Assembly: GCF_002860285.1 (NCBI RefSeq) | Contig: NZ_PGVF01000030.1 | Coordinates: 1-42,435, forward strand | DNA: 42,435 nucleotides | Source: Bacillus sp. M6-12 | GTDB taxonomy: Bacteria; Bacillota; Bacilli; Bacillales; DSM-1321 | Direction of reading: 5' to 3' | Shown: in pieces, positions 8,011 to 15,970 of the stretch | Numbering within the stretch: the first letter of the stretch is position 1 | Layout of the letters: the number at the start of each line of letters is the position of its first letter | Notes under the pieces: model-generated | Database searches by the model: none | Seen by the model: the letters and a program-made list of their open reading frames with translations, nothing else | What the model was told of the DNA's origin: nothing | Made by a program: the position numbers and the translations under genes

Positions 8011-8520
8011 TTATTTATAAACAATATAATCCATCGTATTTTCATTTCGCTGTATAAGCTCCATACCTATTTTTTCCACAATTTTAATGGAGGAATGATT
8101 ATCATTCAGGATGTTTGTTGCTGTTATCGCTTTTACATCTGGCTGCAGGAAAGCCCAATCCCTTAATGCCTGGGCCATTTCACTTGCATAGCCTAACCCT
8201 TGAAATCTCCGATGAATTCCATAGCCTATCTCCACAAATCCTTTTTCATCAGGGGGTGATTTATAGCCCATCATCCCAACAACTTTATGTGTCTCCTTTT
8301 CCACGACAAACCCATACCATTTTGAAATCTCTGGATCTTTTCTCAGCTTTTCCATACGGATCGGAAAAATTCTCTCTTTATGTATAGGTTCAATAAACCC
8401 CTTAATAATTTTCAGGCCCAGAAACTGCTCTAATCCCTGTTCGCCCAATTCGGCTGCTGCTTCTAGGGCTTCTATTGTGATAGGGACAAATCCCAGTCTT
8501 ATCGTTTCAATTTTATACAT
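8011..8520 (-). CDS. GNAT-family N-acetyltransferase (RimJ/RimL type)
   Basis: Acetyl-CoA-dependent N-acetyltransferase, 169 residues from the chosen start, substrate unknown. The GNAT core is visible: VGMMGYKSP strand, then GFVEIGYGIHRRFQGLGYAS, in which RRFQGLGYA is the pyrophosphate-binding motif A, then ITATNILNDNHSSIKIVEKIGME, the usual motif B. I prefer the ATG at 8520, because GGGGGAC lies four bases upstream of it; the alternative ATG four codons earlier (8532) would sit on top of that site. It is the only apparently intact enzyme gene in the 7.2-9.8 kb decay patch. Confidence 0.88.
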   Translation of the reverse strand: MYKIETIRLGFVPITIEALEAAAELGEQGLEQFLGLKIIKGFIEPIHKERIFPIRMEKLRKDPEISKWYGFVVEKETHKVVGMMGYKSPPDEKGFVEIGYGIHRRFQGLGYASEMAQALRDWAFLQPDVKAITATNILNDNHSSIKIVEKIGMELIQRNENTMDYIVYK

Positions 8521-8553
8521 TTTGTCCCCCATTTTTATTTTTTAGATAAAAAA

Positions 8554-9315
8554 CTAAAGCTTTATAGCATGAAGAATCAACCGTTTTATTGCATTAATAA
8601 CTGCCTCTGGATCGTCTTTCTGAATATAATGGGCGCTGTTTTCAGCAAGTATAAATTCGTTATTTACTGATATATCCAAAAGTTCTTTTTGCATTTCAAT
8701 CCATAATTCCTGAGAAGTCCTGGAGTAATGATCTTTTTTTCCAGCTGATAAAACGATTAGGGGCATATTTAATAGCCTTCTCGATTCTTTTACTAGCTTT
8801 AAACTTTCCATAAATTCTTCATATGTACCTTCAAGAGTAAATTGCAGATTGTATTCTTTTTGAAATTCTATCGGCATGGTTGGGAGAAATCTTTCCCGAT
8901 AGTCCTCAGGTGTCGAATCAATAAGCAGTAAGCCAGTAACATCAGCAGAGTGCTTAGTGGCAAATAACCGCATGTTCACTCCGCCAAAAGAATGGCCGAC
9001 CAGTATGTAAGGAGGTTTTATCTCCAGCTGCACCAGAAGTTCCTTTAACTCGTCTGTCATTTCTTTGCTCGTTCTGGGATTCTGACTTATCTCACTTTTT
9101 CCTAATCCAGCTCTATCATATACAAGCACCTGAGTGTGTCTGGCTACTGCCGGGATGATTGACTCCCATGCCTTGGAATAATCTCCATAGCCTGAGTCCA
9201 ATATAACTGTTGGATTATTCTCTTTCTTGCCATATAGTTTTGTAAAGAGTTTAAAACCTTTTACCTGTACAAATAATTATTTAGCCTCTAAGACTGGCAA
9301 TATACTATTATCCAT
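8554..9315 (-). pseudogene. Alpha/beta hydrolase interrupted by an in-frame TAA
   Basis: The frame starts at ATG 9315 after a textbook TAAGGAG site (5-bp spacing), reads MDNSILPVLEAK and hits TAA at 9277-9279. Without changing frame it continues LFVQVKGFKLFTKLYGKKEN and then the hydrolase core. That core has the GHSFGG nucleophile elbow (Ser nucleophile), VYDRAGLGKSE, the acid-region SAGKKDH and the final His in NSAHYIQ. One substitution therefore separates the start signals from a complete enzyme of about 253 residues. A restart at TTG 9201 would give 215 residues lacking the first strands. The upstream pseudogene's stop codon is embedded in this gene's ribosome binding site, so the two were an operon. 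Confidence 0.8.
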
Positions 9316-9324
9316 TGGATCTCC

Positions 9325-9780
9325 TTACCCAAAAGCCCGTGCAGCTAATGTGAATAACGATTTGTCGCGCGGAGGCAGCTCCTCTGAATTTTTGATCATC
9401 GGGGGCTGGCTGACCTTTAGAAATCCGCTTTTTTCTAAATACGATATAAAATAATCATTTCCTGCGGGCACATCAATTCTTAATCTGCTGCTATGATGAA
9501 TCGCCAATTTCTCAGTCAATAATAATGCTATTTGAGGAGAAGAAGCAACAATTGGTCCAAGAACCAGATTCATAGGCCCGGAAATGGATAAACCATAGCC
9601 CAATAATGTCTCCTCTATGGTCTCTGGCTACTAGAGCTTCCTTAGCCTGGTTTATCCTGTGAGCCAAAAAGGTTTCTCTCTCTTCACCAAATGCCTCTTT
9701 GTCTATTTGAATTATTTAGGGTAAATCCTCATCACACATCGGCAGAATGCTAATATTAGTTTCACTATTCGATTTAATTG
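9325..9780 (-). pseudogene. GNAT acetyltransferase relic with nonsense and frameshift lesions
   Basis: The C-terminal 90 residues are open (GYGLSISGPMNLVLGPIVAS to LFTLAARAFG). Upstream, in the neighbouring frame, lies IIQIDKEAFGEERETFLAHR and LVARDHRGDIIG, which joins to GYGLSISG if one G is removed from the GGG at 9599-9601. Further upstream the same frame reads SILPMCDEDLP, then TAA (9716-9718), where AAA would fit. So there is at least one +1 insertion and one nonsense change, and no clear start codon remains (about 9770-9780). The fold looks like a GNAT protein with an extra C-terminal GNAT-like domain. The substrate is unknown. Confidence 0.7.
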
Positions 9781-9833
9781 GAAGCTAGCTCTCGCACAGA
9801 TATTTATGTAGGCTGCTCTTCCTCTTTCAAGTG

Positions 9834-10409
9834 TTACTTAAAATTCAATCCTTTTCCAACTGGCAGGACCGACTCGATTACTTTATCCACCATTTCTTCT
9901 CCAGCGAGGGTTTTAATAACCCAAGAGGCTAAGTCCTGGCCAGCAAGGCATCCTGCTGCAGTTGAAATATTGCCTTCATTTACAAAGGACTCCTCCACCA
10001 CATTCACTCCATATGATTTAAGCTGGTGAACGACTGTTGGATATGTAGTGGCTTTCTTTCCCTTTAAAAGGCCTAATGCCCCTAGCAGCAAGGAACCTGA
10101 ACACATTGACCCGATAAGCTGACGGTGTGGATTTAAATGTAGGCTGGACAAAAATTCTTTATCATTAATGAGACTTTGAACACCTTTCCCGCTTGAAAAT
10201 AATACAGCATCGGCATCTTTTATTTCATTTATCTCACTATGAATTGGAATAGTCAACCCAGCCATAGAGGTATGAAACTTCTTAGTGCCTGCAATTTTAA
10301 CTTCCCAATCCGTTATGCCGCCAATCAGCCTAACCCGGTTCAGTATATCCCACGGAAAAAATACATCTATATCAGTGAACTCATCAAAAGTAACTATTAC
10401 TATTTTCAT
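9834..10409 (-). CDS. DJ-1/PfpI-family protein
   Basis: A 191-residue class I glutamine-amidotransferase-like protein. It begins MKIVIVTFDEFTDIDVFFPW, the usual first strand and helix of the AraC-GATase/PfpI group, and carries the nucleophile-elbow cysteine Cys103 in GSMCSGSLLLGALGLLKGKK, followed by ATTYPTV. Such proteins include isonitrile hydratase-like enzymes, glyoxalases and chaperones, so the reaction cannot be assigned. TAAGGAGG precedes the ATG at 10409. It is divergent from a LysR regulator 106 bp away, which suggests the regulator controls it. Confidence 0.87.
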   Translation of the reverse strand: MKIVIVTFDEFTDIDVFFPWDILNRVRLIGGITDWEVKIAGTKKFHTSMAGLTIPIHSEINEIKDADAVLFSSGKGVQSLINDKEFLSSLHLNPHRQLIGSMCSGSLLLGALGLLKGKKATTYPTVVHQLKSYGVNVVEESFVNEGNISTAAGCLAGQDLASWVIKTLAGEEMVDKVIESVLPVGKGLNFK

Positions 10410-10487
10410 AAAATCCTCCTTACAATTTATATGGTAATTTTTTCATTAAAACTACTATAATACAAATAGGTTTATCGTTAATTACAT

Positions 10488-10503
10488 ATAACAAAAATGT
10501 TAT
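10488..10503. promoter_or_regulatory. Candidate LysR-type operator, ATAACA-N4-TGTTAT
   Basis: A perfect 6-bp inverted repeat around AAAA in the 106-bp gap between the PfpI-like gene and the LysR gene. It lies just upstream of the GGAGG of the regulator, so binding would suit autorepression. It is the only clear dyad in this gap. AT-rich dyads occur by chance. Confidence 0.4.
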
Positions 10504-10515
10504 GATGGAGGATTT

Positions 10516-11337
10516 ATGAACCTGCATAATCTGCTGCTTTTTAAACAGGTTGTGGAAGTCGGCAATATGACTGAAGCAGCCAAACTCTTGCATATGACTC
10601 AGCCCGCTATCTCCATGCACATAAAAAGAATGGAAAAGAAGTTTAGCGTGCCTCTGATTACCTCTTATCCAAAGGGTATTAAACCCACAGATGCAGGAAA
10701 GGTATTGCTTCAATTCTGCGAGAAATTTAAAGACATCGAAGAGCAAATGTGGAGGTCAATGGAGGAATATCGCGAAGGCAATAAAGGCCATATCATTATC
10801 GGTGCACCTATTGAATTGCGGACCTACCTTCTTCCGCCGATAATAGCCCATTTTTTTATGAGTTTTCCAGGTATACAAATAGAAGAAAGAACTGTACGGG
10901 ATCATGAAATAGAGACTTATGTAAAAAGAGGAATAATTGACATTGGACTTTCCCTTAACAAAGAAATAAATCATTTAGAATCAAGAATAACTATGTTTAC
11001 TAGTAACCCTTTATTGTTATTTACAGGGCATACAACCGATATGGATAGTAATTTATATATTACCGATAAAGCAATAATGACTGACGAGCCTGAGTTAATT
11101 AAAAGGTATCAAAACATTCATTTAGTTGACAGCCCAGAGCTGGCAAAGCAGGCAGTGATCGCCGGTTTAGGAGATGGAATTGCTCTAAGGTGTACCATTG
11201 AGGCTGAATTAAAATTTAATTTAATTAAAATTATACAAGAAATAAGAGTTGATACCGTATCAATCCTTACCCGGCCTGCGGAAAGAATCCAAAACAGCGT
11301 TAGAGTTTTTATTAATCATGTACTTTCAAACAAATAA
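10516..11337 (+). CDS. LysR-family transcriptional regulator
   Basis: DNA-binding regulator of 273 residues. The winged helix-turn-helix occupies about residues 1-60 (LLLFKQVVEVGNMTEAAKLL, HMTQPAISMHIKRMEKKF), followed by the linker helix and a periplasmic-binding-like effector domain (IIIGAPIELRTYLLPPIIAH onward). The effector domain is about 20 residues shorter than usual and looks trimmed around residues 155-195, without an obvious frameshift. GGAGG is 4 bases before the ATG. Divergent placement suggests control of the PfpI-like gene. The inducer is unknown. Confidence 0.9.
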   Translation: MNLHNLLLFKQVVEVGNMTEAAKLLHMTQPAISMHIKRMEKKFSVPLITSYPKGIKPTDAGKVLLQFCEKFKDIEEQMWRSMEEYREGNKGHIIIGAPIELRTYLLPPIIAHFFMSFPGIQIEERTVRDHEIETYVKRGIIDIGLSLNKEINHLESRITMFTSNPLLLFTGHTTDMDSNLYITDKAIMTDEPELIKRYQNIHLVDSPELAKQAVIAGLGDGIALRCTIEAELKFNLIKIIQEIRVDTVSILTRPAERIQNSVRVFINHVLSNK

Positions 11338-11343
11338 TATAAA

Positions 11344-11379
11344 AAACCCAAACAGCTTATTATGAAGCTGTTTGGGTTT
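11344..11379. terminator. Bidirectional terminator after the LysR gene
   Basis: A perfect 15-bp stem AAACCCAAACAGCTT / AAGCTGTTTGGGTTT with a 6-nt loop. Six A residues at its left edge give a U-tail for minus-strand transcripts from ytbE. It starts seven bases after the LysR stop codon. Confidence 0.88.
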
Positions 11380-11544
11380 GATATGAGCCGAAAAAAATGA
11401 GCCGTAGTTTGTGAATTATGCAGACTATTAGCTTACGGCAGCAGTCTTCACTTTCTTTGATCCAAAAAATTCCGCTTAATTCAGTATTTTTCCCGCATAA
11501 TAGACCCAGAATTTCACTTAATTAAGCTGCTTCAGCAATTACTC

Positions 11545-12387
11545 TTAAAAATCAAAATTATCCGGATCCGGACCTACACGAAGGTTTTGGTTTAGAGCAT
11601 CAATCTCTTTCATGTCTTCATCGGATAATGCGAAATCAAATACAGAAGCATTTTCAACAATACGATGCTCTTTAGTTGATTTCGGAATCGTCACAACTCC
11701 ATTTTGCAAGTCCCAGCGTAAAATAACCTGAGCGACAGATTTGTTATATTTATCTGCAAGTGCTGTTAAGGTCTCATCTTCTAACAGTTGGCCCTGCATC
11801 AATGGTGACCAGGCCTCTAATTGAATCCCTTGCTCGCGGCAATATGCATGAAGCTCTTTTTGAGTTAGCCGAGGATGGTATTCAACTTGATTAATTACGG
11901 GTTTTATTTCAGCATCCTGCATTAAATCTTTAAGATGATGGATCTGAAAATTACTAACGCCAATTGCTTTAACGCGACCTTCTTTATAAATTGTCTCCAG
12001 TGCTTTCCATGCTTCCTTATACTTGCCTTTTACTGGCCAATGAATTAGGTATAAATCCAAATAGTCCAAACCCAGTCTTTGCAAACTCGCATCATAGGCC
12101 GCAAGTGCAGACTCGTATCCCAAATCAGCATTCCAAACCTTTGAGGTTACAAACAGGTCTTCTCTTGAAATGCCAGCCTCTTTGATTCCTTCGCGGATTC
12201 CCTGGCCAACACCTTCTTCATTTTGATAAATAGCGGCTGTATCTATACTGCGGTAACCGTTTTTAATAGCTGTTTTAACTGCATTCACCAGCTCAGGTCC
12301 CTCTTCTACTTTAAAAACTCCTAAACCAAACCAAGGCATTTTTACTCCATTATGCAAAGTTACAGTATCCTGCAAATTTTTTCCCAT
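11545..12387 (-). CDS. ytbE: Aldo/keto reductase (YtbE-like)
   Basis: NADPH-dependent aldehyde/ketone reductase, 280 residues. The AKR tetrad is complete (numbering from the chosen start): Asp49 and Tyr54 in SIDTAAIYQNE, Lys83 in TSKVW, and His116 in LIHWP; the C-terminus is DPDNFDF. AAAGGAGG sits 3 bases before an ATG at 12393 and 9 bases before the ATG at 12387; the latter is the more usual spacing. It lies 50 bp downstream of an MFS exporter, with an HxlR regulator divergent to both. The same trio (ytbE, ytbD, ytcD) occurs in B. subtilis, hence the symbol. A role in detoxifying reactive carbonyls or electrophiles is inference. Confidence 0.9.
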   Translation of the reverse strand: MGKNLQDTVTLHNGVKMPWFGLGVFKVEEGPELVNAVKTAIKNGYRSIDTAAIYQNEEGVGQGIREGIKEAGISREDLFVTSKVWNADLGYESALAAYDASLQRLGLDYLDLYLIHWPVKGKYKEAWKALETIYKEGRVKAIGVSNFQIHHLKDLMQDAEIKPVINQVEYHPRLTQKELHAYCREQGIQLEAWSPLMQGQLLEDETLTALADKYNKSVAQVILRWDLQNGVVTIPKSTKEHRIVENASVFDFALSDEDMKEIDALNQNLRVGPDPDNFDF

Positions 12388-12437
12388 CTTCATTTGCCTC
12401 CTTTAATGTTCTATTATAATTGTTTCCATGTGAAAAA

Positions 12438-13643
12438 TTACTCTACCATTTTACCCTTTTCTATTGCAGAACTCCAAAATGTAAGCAGGACAGCCCCGAA
12501 AACCATCACACCGCCGATCCAGGGTGTGTGTATTAAACCAATTGAATCAACGATAAGGCCTCCGAGAAAAGCCCCAATGGCGATTCCGACATTAAAAGCA
12601 GCTATATTTAGTGCTGAAGCAACATTGACTGCTGAAGGTACATATTTTTCTGCTAACTGAACGATATAAATTTGTAAACCTGGTACGTTCATGAAAGCAA
12701 ATAAGCCTAAGAAAAAGATCGTAATAATTCCGGGTGTTTTATATGGTGCTGTAAACGTCAGAATTACAAGCACTGCTGCCTGTATCATAAACATCCAAAG
12801 CAAAGCTTTTAGGGGATTTCGATTCGCTGCTTTCCCTCCGATTGTGTTTCCAATGGCTACAGCAACTCCATACACAAGCAGAATAATGCTTATAGCACCA
12901 GGTTTGAAACCTGTAATATCTTCTAAAATCGGCGAAAGAAAAGTAAAAGCTACAAAAGTACCTCCATATCCCAATGCTGTAATCGCCAATGCTAAAAGGA
13001 TTGGACCGTTAGTTAAAATTTTAAAGTTATCAACTAGCTTTGATGCCGATTCTTGTTTAAGATTTTTAGGGACCAGAAGGGCACTGGAAATGATAGCTAT
13101 TAAACCCAATAATGCAACAGCAGCAAACGTTGCTCTCCAGCCAAAAGCCTGTCCAATAAAAGTCCCGAGCGGAACACCTGTTACAGTAGCAACAGTTAAC
13201 CCGGTGAACATAAATGCAATCGCGCTGGCCCGTTTATGTTCAGGAACTAAATCAGCGGCAATGGTTGAGCCTATTGAGAAGAATACTCCATGGGAGAACG
13301 CCGTGATGAATCTCGCCGTGAGTAATAATGCAAAACTTGAAGATAATGCTGCGATCGAATTACCGGCAATAAACACCAGCATCAATACCATTAATAACGT
13401 TTTTCTGCTCATTTTATTTGTCAGCGCGGTAAGAATGGGAGCCCCAATGGCAACTCCCATGGCATAACCTGATATTAATAATCCGGCTAGTGTGATCGAT
13501 ATATTTAAATCATTTGCTAATGATGTTAGCAGGCCAACAGGAACAAATTCAGTTGTACCAATTCCAAATGCACTAATTGCCAGAGCAATTAACGCAGCAT
13601 TACCACCCTTTCTTTCGTCAATATTTATAGCAGTTGAATTCAT
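12438..13643 (-). CDS. ytbD: MFS drug:H+ antiporter-type exporter (YtbD-like)
   Basis: A 401-residue major facilitator superfamily transporter of the DHA1 (AraJ/YdhP-like) type, with 12 predicted hydrophobic segments. Visible family marks include FGIGTTEFVPVGLL in helix 1, the loop 2-3 motif A region around NKMSRKTLL, and the antiporter-type helix 5 segment GLTVATVTGVPLGTFIGQ. AAGGAGG lies 8 bases before the ATG at 13643. It heads a two-gene unit with ytbE. Palindromic operators lie 120-155 bp upstream. The substrate is unknown; many relatives are annotated as sugar or drug exporters on weak evidence. Confidence 0.9.
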   Translation of the reverse strand: MNSTAINIDERKGGNAALIALAISAFGIGTTEFVPVGLLTSLANDLNISITLAGLLISGYAMGVAIGAPILTALTNKMSRKTLLMVLMLVFIAGNSIAALSSSFALLLTARFITAFSHGVFFSIGSTIAADLVPEHKRASAIAFMFTGLTVATVTGVPLGTFIGQAFGWRATFAAVALLGLIAIISSALLVPKNLKQESASKLVDNFKILTNGPILLALAITALGYGGTFVAFTFLSPILEDITGFKPGAISIILLVYGVAVAIGNTIGGKAANRNPLKALLWMFMIQAAVLVILTFTAPYKTPGIITIFFLGLFAFMNVPGLQIYIVQLAEKYVPSAVNVASALNIAAFNVGIAIGAFLGGLIVDSIGLIHTPWIGGVMVFGAVLLTFWSSAIEKGKMVE

Positions 13644-13765
13644 AAAAGAATCCTCCTTGTTTTATTAAGTGTGCAACCATAAAGCAGAGTGAACAGGCGC
13701 CTTTCAAATTTATATCACCCTGACCTTAAGCAATTATGTGATATCACAAACAAAATTAATAGTAC

Positions 13766-13798
13766 GCACTTTAAAGTACTGTAGGCACTTTTAAGTAC
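13766..13798. promoter_or_regulatory. HxlR operator pair, ytbD-proximal
   Basis: Two 14-bp near-palindromes, GCACTTTAAAGTAC (13766-13779) and GCACTTTTAAGTAC (13785-13798), with centres 19 bp apart. The same sequence type and spacing recur at 13874-13906. The pair lies between the divergent ytbD and ytcD genes, as expected for YtcD binding sites. Assignment to YtcD is by position only. Confidence 0.65.
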
Positions 13799-13873
13799 CT
13801 ATGGTCATTTTCGGCCTATATTATTCTGCTTGTGTATGTTATTATGATTCCTGCACAGTTAATTGAGAAGCAC

Positions 13874-13906
13874 GCACTTTTAAGTAATGCAGGTACCTTT
13901 AAGTGC
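13874..13906. promoter_or_regulatory. HxlR operator pair, ytcD-proximal
   Basis: GCACTTTTAAGTAA (13874-13887) and GTACCTTTAAGTGC (13893-13906), again with centres 19 bp apart. The offset from the first pair is 108 bp. The right site ends 12 bp before the GAGGAGG of ytcD, so occupancy should block ytcD transcription or initiation, suggesting autoregulation. Confidence 0.65.
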
Positions 13907-13930
13907 CTATAAAATAGAGGAGGAACCTAC

Positions 13931-14257
13931 GTGGGCTATAATATCCCGGTAGAAGCAACGCTGGATGTAATCGGCGGAAAGTGGAAAGTTGTTATTATGT
14001 GCCACTTGATCAAAGGTGAGAAAAGAACAAGTGAATTAAAAAAATTAATGCCTGGAATCACCCAAAAAATGCTGACCCAGCAGCTTCGGGAACTGGAAGC
14101 CGATGGCGTAGTAAACCGGACAGTTTTCGACCAAGTTCCGCCTAAAGTTATTTACTCTCTAACCGAGTACGGCTGGTCTCTGCGCCCCATTTTGGATGCC
14201 ATGTGCAATTGGGGAGAAGGTCACATTCAATTGAAATCCAAGGAAATGGCCAATTAA
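13931..14257 (+). CDS. ytcD: HxlR-family regulator (YtcD-like)
   Basis: A 108-residue winged-helix regulator. The HxlR signature PVEATLDVIGGKWKVVIMCHL is at residues 6-26, followed by RTSELKKLMPGITQKMLTQQ (recognition helix region) and the wing VNRTVFDQVPPKVIYSLTEYG. It starts with GTG after GAGGAGG. Many HxlR proteins sense thiol stress through a Cys just before the PVE motif; here that position is Asn or Ile, and the remaining cysteines are Cys24 and one near residue 92. It is divergent from ytbD-ytbE with four shared palindromes between them, and I infer that it represses both directions. Confidence 0.9.
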   Translation: MGYNIPVEATLDVIGGKWKVVIMCHLIKGEKRTSELKKLMPGITQKMLTQQLRELEADGVVNRTVFDQVPPKVIYSLTEYGWSLRPILDAMCNWGEGHIQLKSKEMAN

Positions 14258-14417
14258 ATTTTTCTTTCCATATCGTAATCATTTCCTCCATATTTATCCC
14301 AAAACTCAATTGCGGACCTCCTATTTATTCTTTCGAACTGAATATTTCCATGCTATTTTTTAAAAATTATATTAATATCTAGGTAAGGGTTTACAAGATT
14401 ATAAGGGGTCATCTACG

Positions 14418-15689
14418 ATGCATATGCCTGAAAAGAGAAAAGATTTGTTTAAGGGAGTATTTGGCGATCTGGAGGAATTTGCTGATCTTATCAGCAATGT
14501 CCTTGGGTGTCCGATCACTATTGAAGATGGCAGCCACAGGCTGCTTGCCTATAGCATGCATGGAGATGCAACTGATAAAGCCAGAATTTCCACCATCATT
14601 GGAAGACGAGTTCCGGAGAAGGTAATTAATAGCCTTTGGAAGGAAGGAATTCTGCCTGCCCTGCTCCGTGAAGATGCTCCTATCAGAGTTGAATCAATTT
14701 CTGAAGTTGGCCTTGGAAACCGGGCAGCCGTTTCGATCAGAAAAAACAATCAAGTACTCGGATTTATATGGGCACTTGAGGTTGATAAGCCCTTTTCGGA
14801 CGAAGACATGGAGTTTCTGCATCTTGCCGCAAAGGAAGCAAAGAACCAGCTATTACAGCATCAGATAAGAAAAAAGAAAAAAGAAGAAAGCTATCAGGAA
14901 TTCTTATGGCAGCTTCTTACAGGCCACTACCAAACAGAAAGCGACCTTGAGGAGCGGCTCGCCCGTTTTCCCTTCCAGCTTCCTGACTTTTTTTCCATAT
15001 TAGTGTTTAGATTTCCTCATGAAATAACCAGTGAGGTTGAACAAAATATTTCTTATATGCTGACGATTACCCAAAAGGTAAAGGTCCCCTTTTTCACGAT
15101 TGATCAAAACAGGCTTATTTTACTTGCCGGGGAAAAGGATGAAGAGCTGTTCCGCTCCGTTGTTAAAGAGTTTATTCCTCATTTTGCGATGCAAATGAAG
15201 CAGCGGTTCGGAGTAGAAGATATCCAGGGAGCTTCCGGACAAATATACAACAGGCTCCTTAATGGAGTTCAAAGCTACCAGGAAGCGCAATATGTCTTAA
15301 AAATCAGGGATATTTTCAAGAGGGAAACAGATGGGATCTATCTATTTGAAGAGCTTGGGGTATATCAATATCTTAACTTGCTTGCAAACACCCCAAAACC
15401 AATGCAAGCAGAAACCGCAGCTATTAACAAACTAAAAGCATATGATGCAAAACATCAAACCGACTTAATGAAAACACTGACAGTTTTTTTACATAAAGAC
15501 AGCAATCCAAACGAAGCAGCTAAGAGTCTGCATGTTCACGTTAACACATTAAACTACCGTCTAAAACGGATTACCGAAATAGGCAGCATTAACCTCAAAG
15601 ATCCATTGCAAAAAATGGCCCTTTTTCTTCATCTAAAACTGCTGGCATACCAAGCTGCTGAAGCGAAAAAAAGCCTTGAACCGTATTAA
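14418..15689 (+). CDS. adeR: AdeR-like PucR-family activator of alanine dehydrogenase
   Basis: A 423-residue transcriptional regulator. Residues about 15-150 look like a GAF-type sensory domain (LISNVLGCPITIEDGSHRLL to FSDEDMEFLHLAAKEAKNQL). A charged helix follows, then a GGDEF-like middle region typical of the CdaR/PucR group. The C-terminal PucR helix-turn-helix is at about 355-400 (NPNEAAKSLHVHVNTLNYRL). AAGGGG lies 9 bases before the ATG. In B. subtilis AdeR activates ald; here ald is on the same strand two genes downstream, which supports the name. The effector, presumably alanine-related, cannot be read from sequence. Confidence 0.85.
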   Translation: MHMPEKRKDLFKGVFGDLEEFADLISNVLGCPITIEDGSHRLLAYSMHGDATDKARISTIIGRRVPEKVINSLWKEGILPALLREDAPIRVESISEVGLGNRAAVSIRKNNQVLGFIWALEVDKPFSDEDMEFLHLAAKEAKNQLLQHQIRKKKKEESYQEFLWQLLTGHYQTESDLEERLARFPFQLPDFFSILVFRFPHEITSEVEQNISYMLTITQKVKVPFFTIDQNRLILLAGEKDEELFRSVVKEFIPHFAMQMKQRFGVEDIQGASGQIYNRLLNGVQSYQEAQYVLKIRDIFKRETDGIYLFEELGVYQYLNLLANTPKPMQAETAAINKLKAYDAKHQTDLMKTLTVFLHKDSNPNEAAKSLHVHVNTLNYRLKRITEIGSINLKDPLQKMALFLHLKLLAYQAAEAKKSLEPY

Positions 15690-15970
15690 TGCTGATAAAC
15701 GGATATGGCGGAAACAGTGGAGAATCCGGTCAATTTACAGTATTCCGAAATATTTTTTTTCAGCAGAATGACTGTTCTCCGGAATTATCCTGCCTTTTCA
15801 ATGAAATAATTTCACGGAATTAGCTGCAGTTATTAAGGAATTTCCCTCGATTTTCACGGGAATAACTCTTTATAGGCTGTACTGCCTTAGAGAGTAGCAT
15901 TAATTTCACTGAAAATACCGTTACGCGAGATCATTTTACGGCACTTTTAAAAAAAGGAGATCTACTATTC
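15690..15970. other. Non-coding gap with degenerate short repeats
   Basis: No coding frame is seen. On the minus strand a loose word, (T)AATTCCGTGAAA and variants such as TTATTCCCGTGAAA and ATAATTCCGGAGAA, recurs several times between about 15760 and 15870. This resembles the decayed intergenic repeats common in Bacillaceae. I see no terminator or promoter I could defend. Confidence 0.35.

Noticed and set aside
12691..13467. Long plus-strand open frame (258 codons) inside the MFS gene
   Set aside because: It is the antisense shadow of ytbD; composition and lack of a ribosome binding site give no support.
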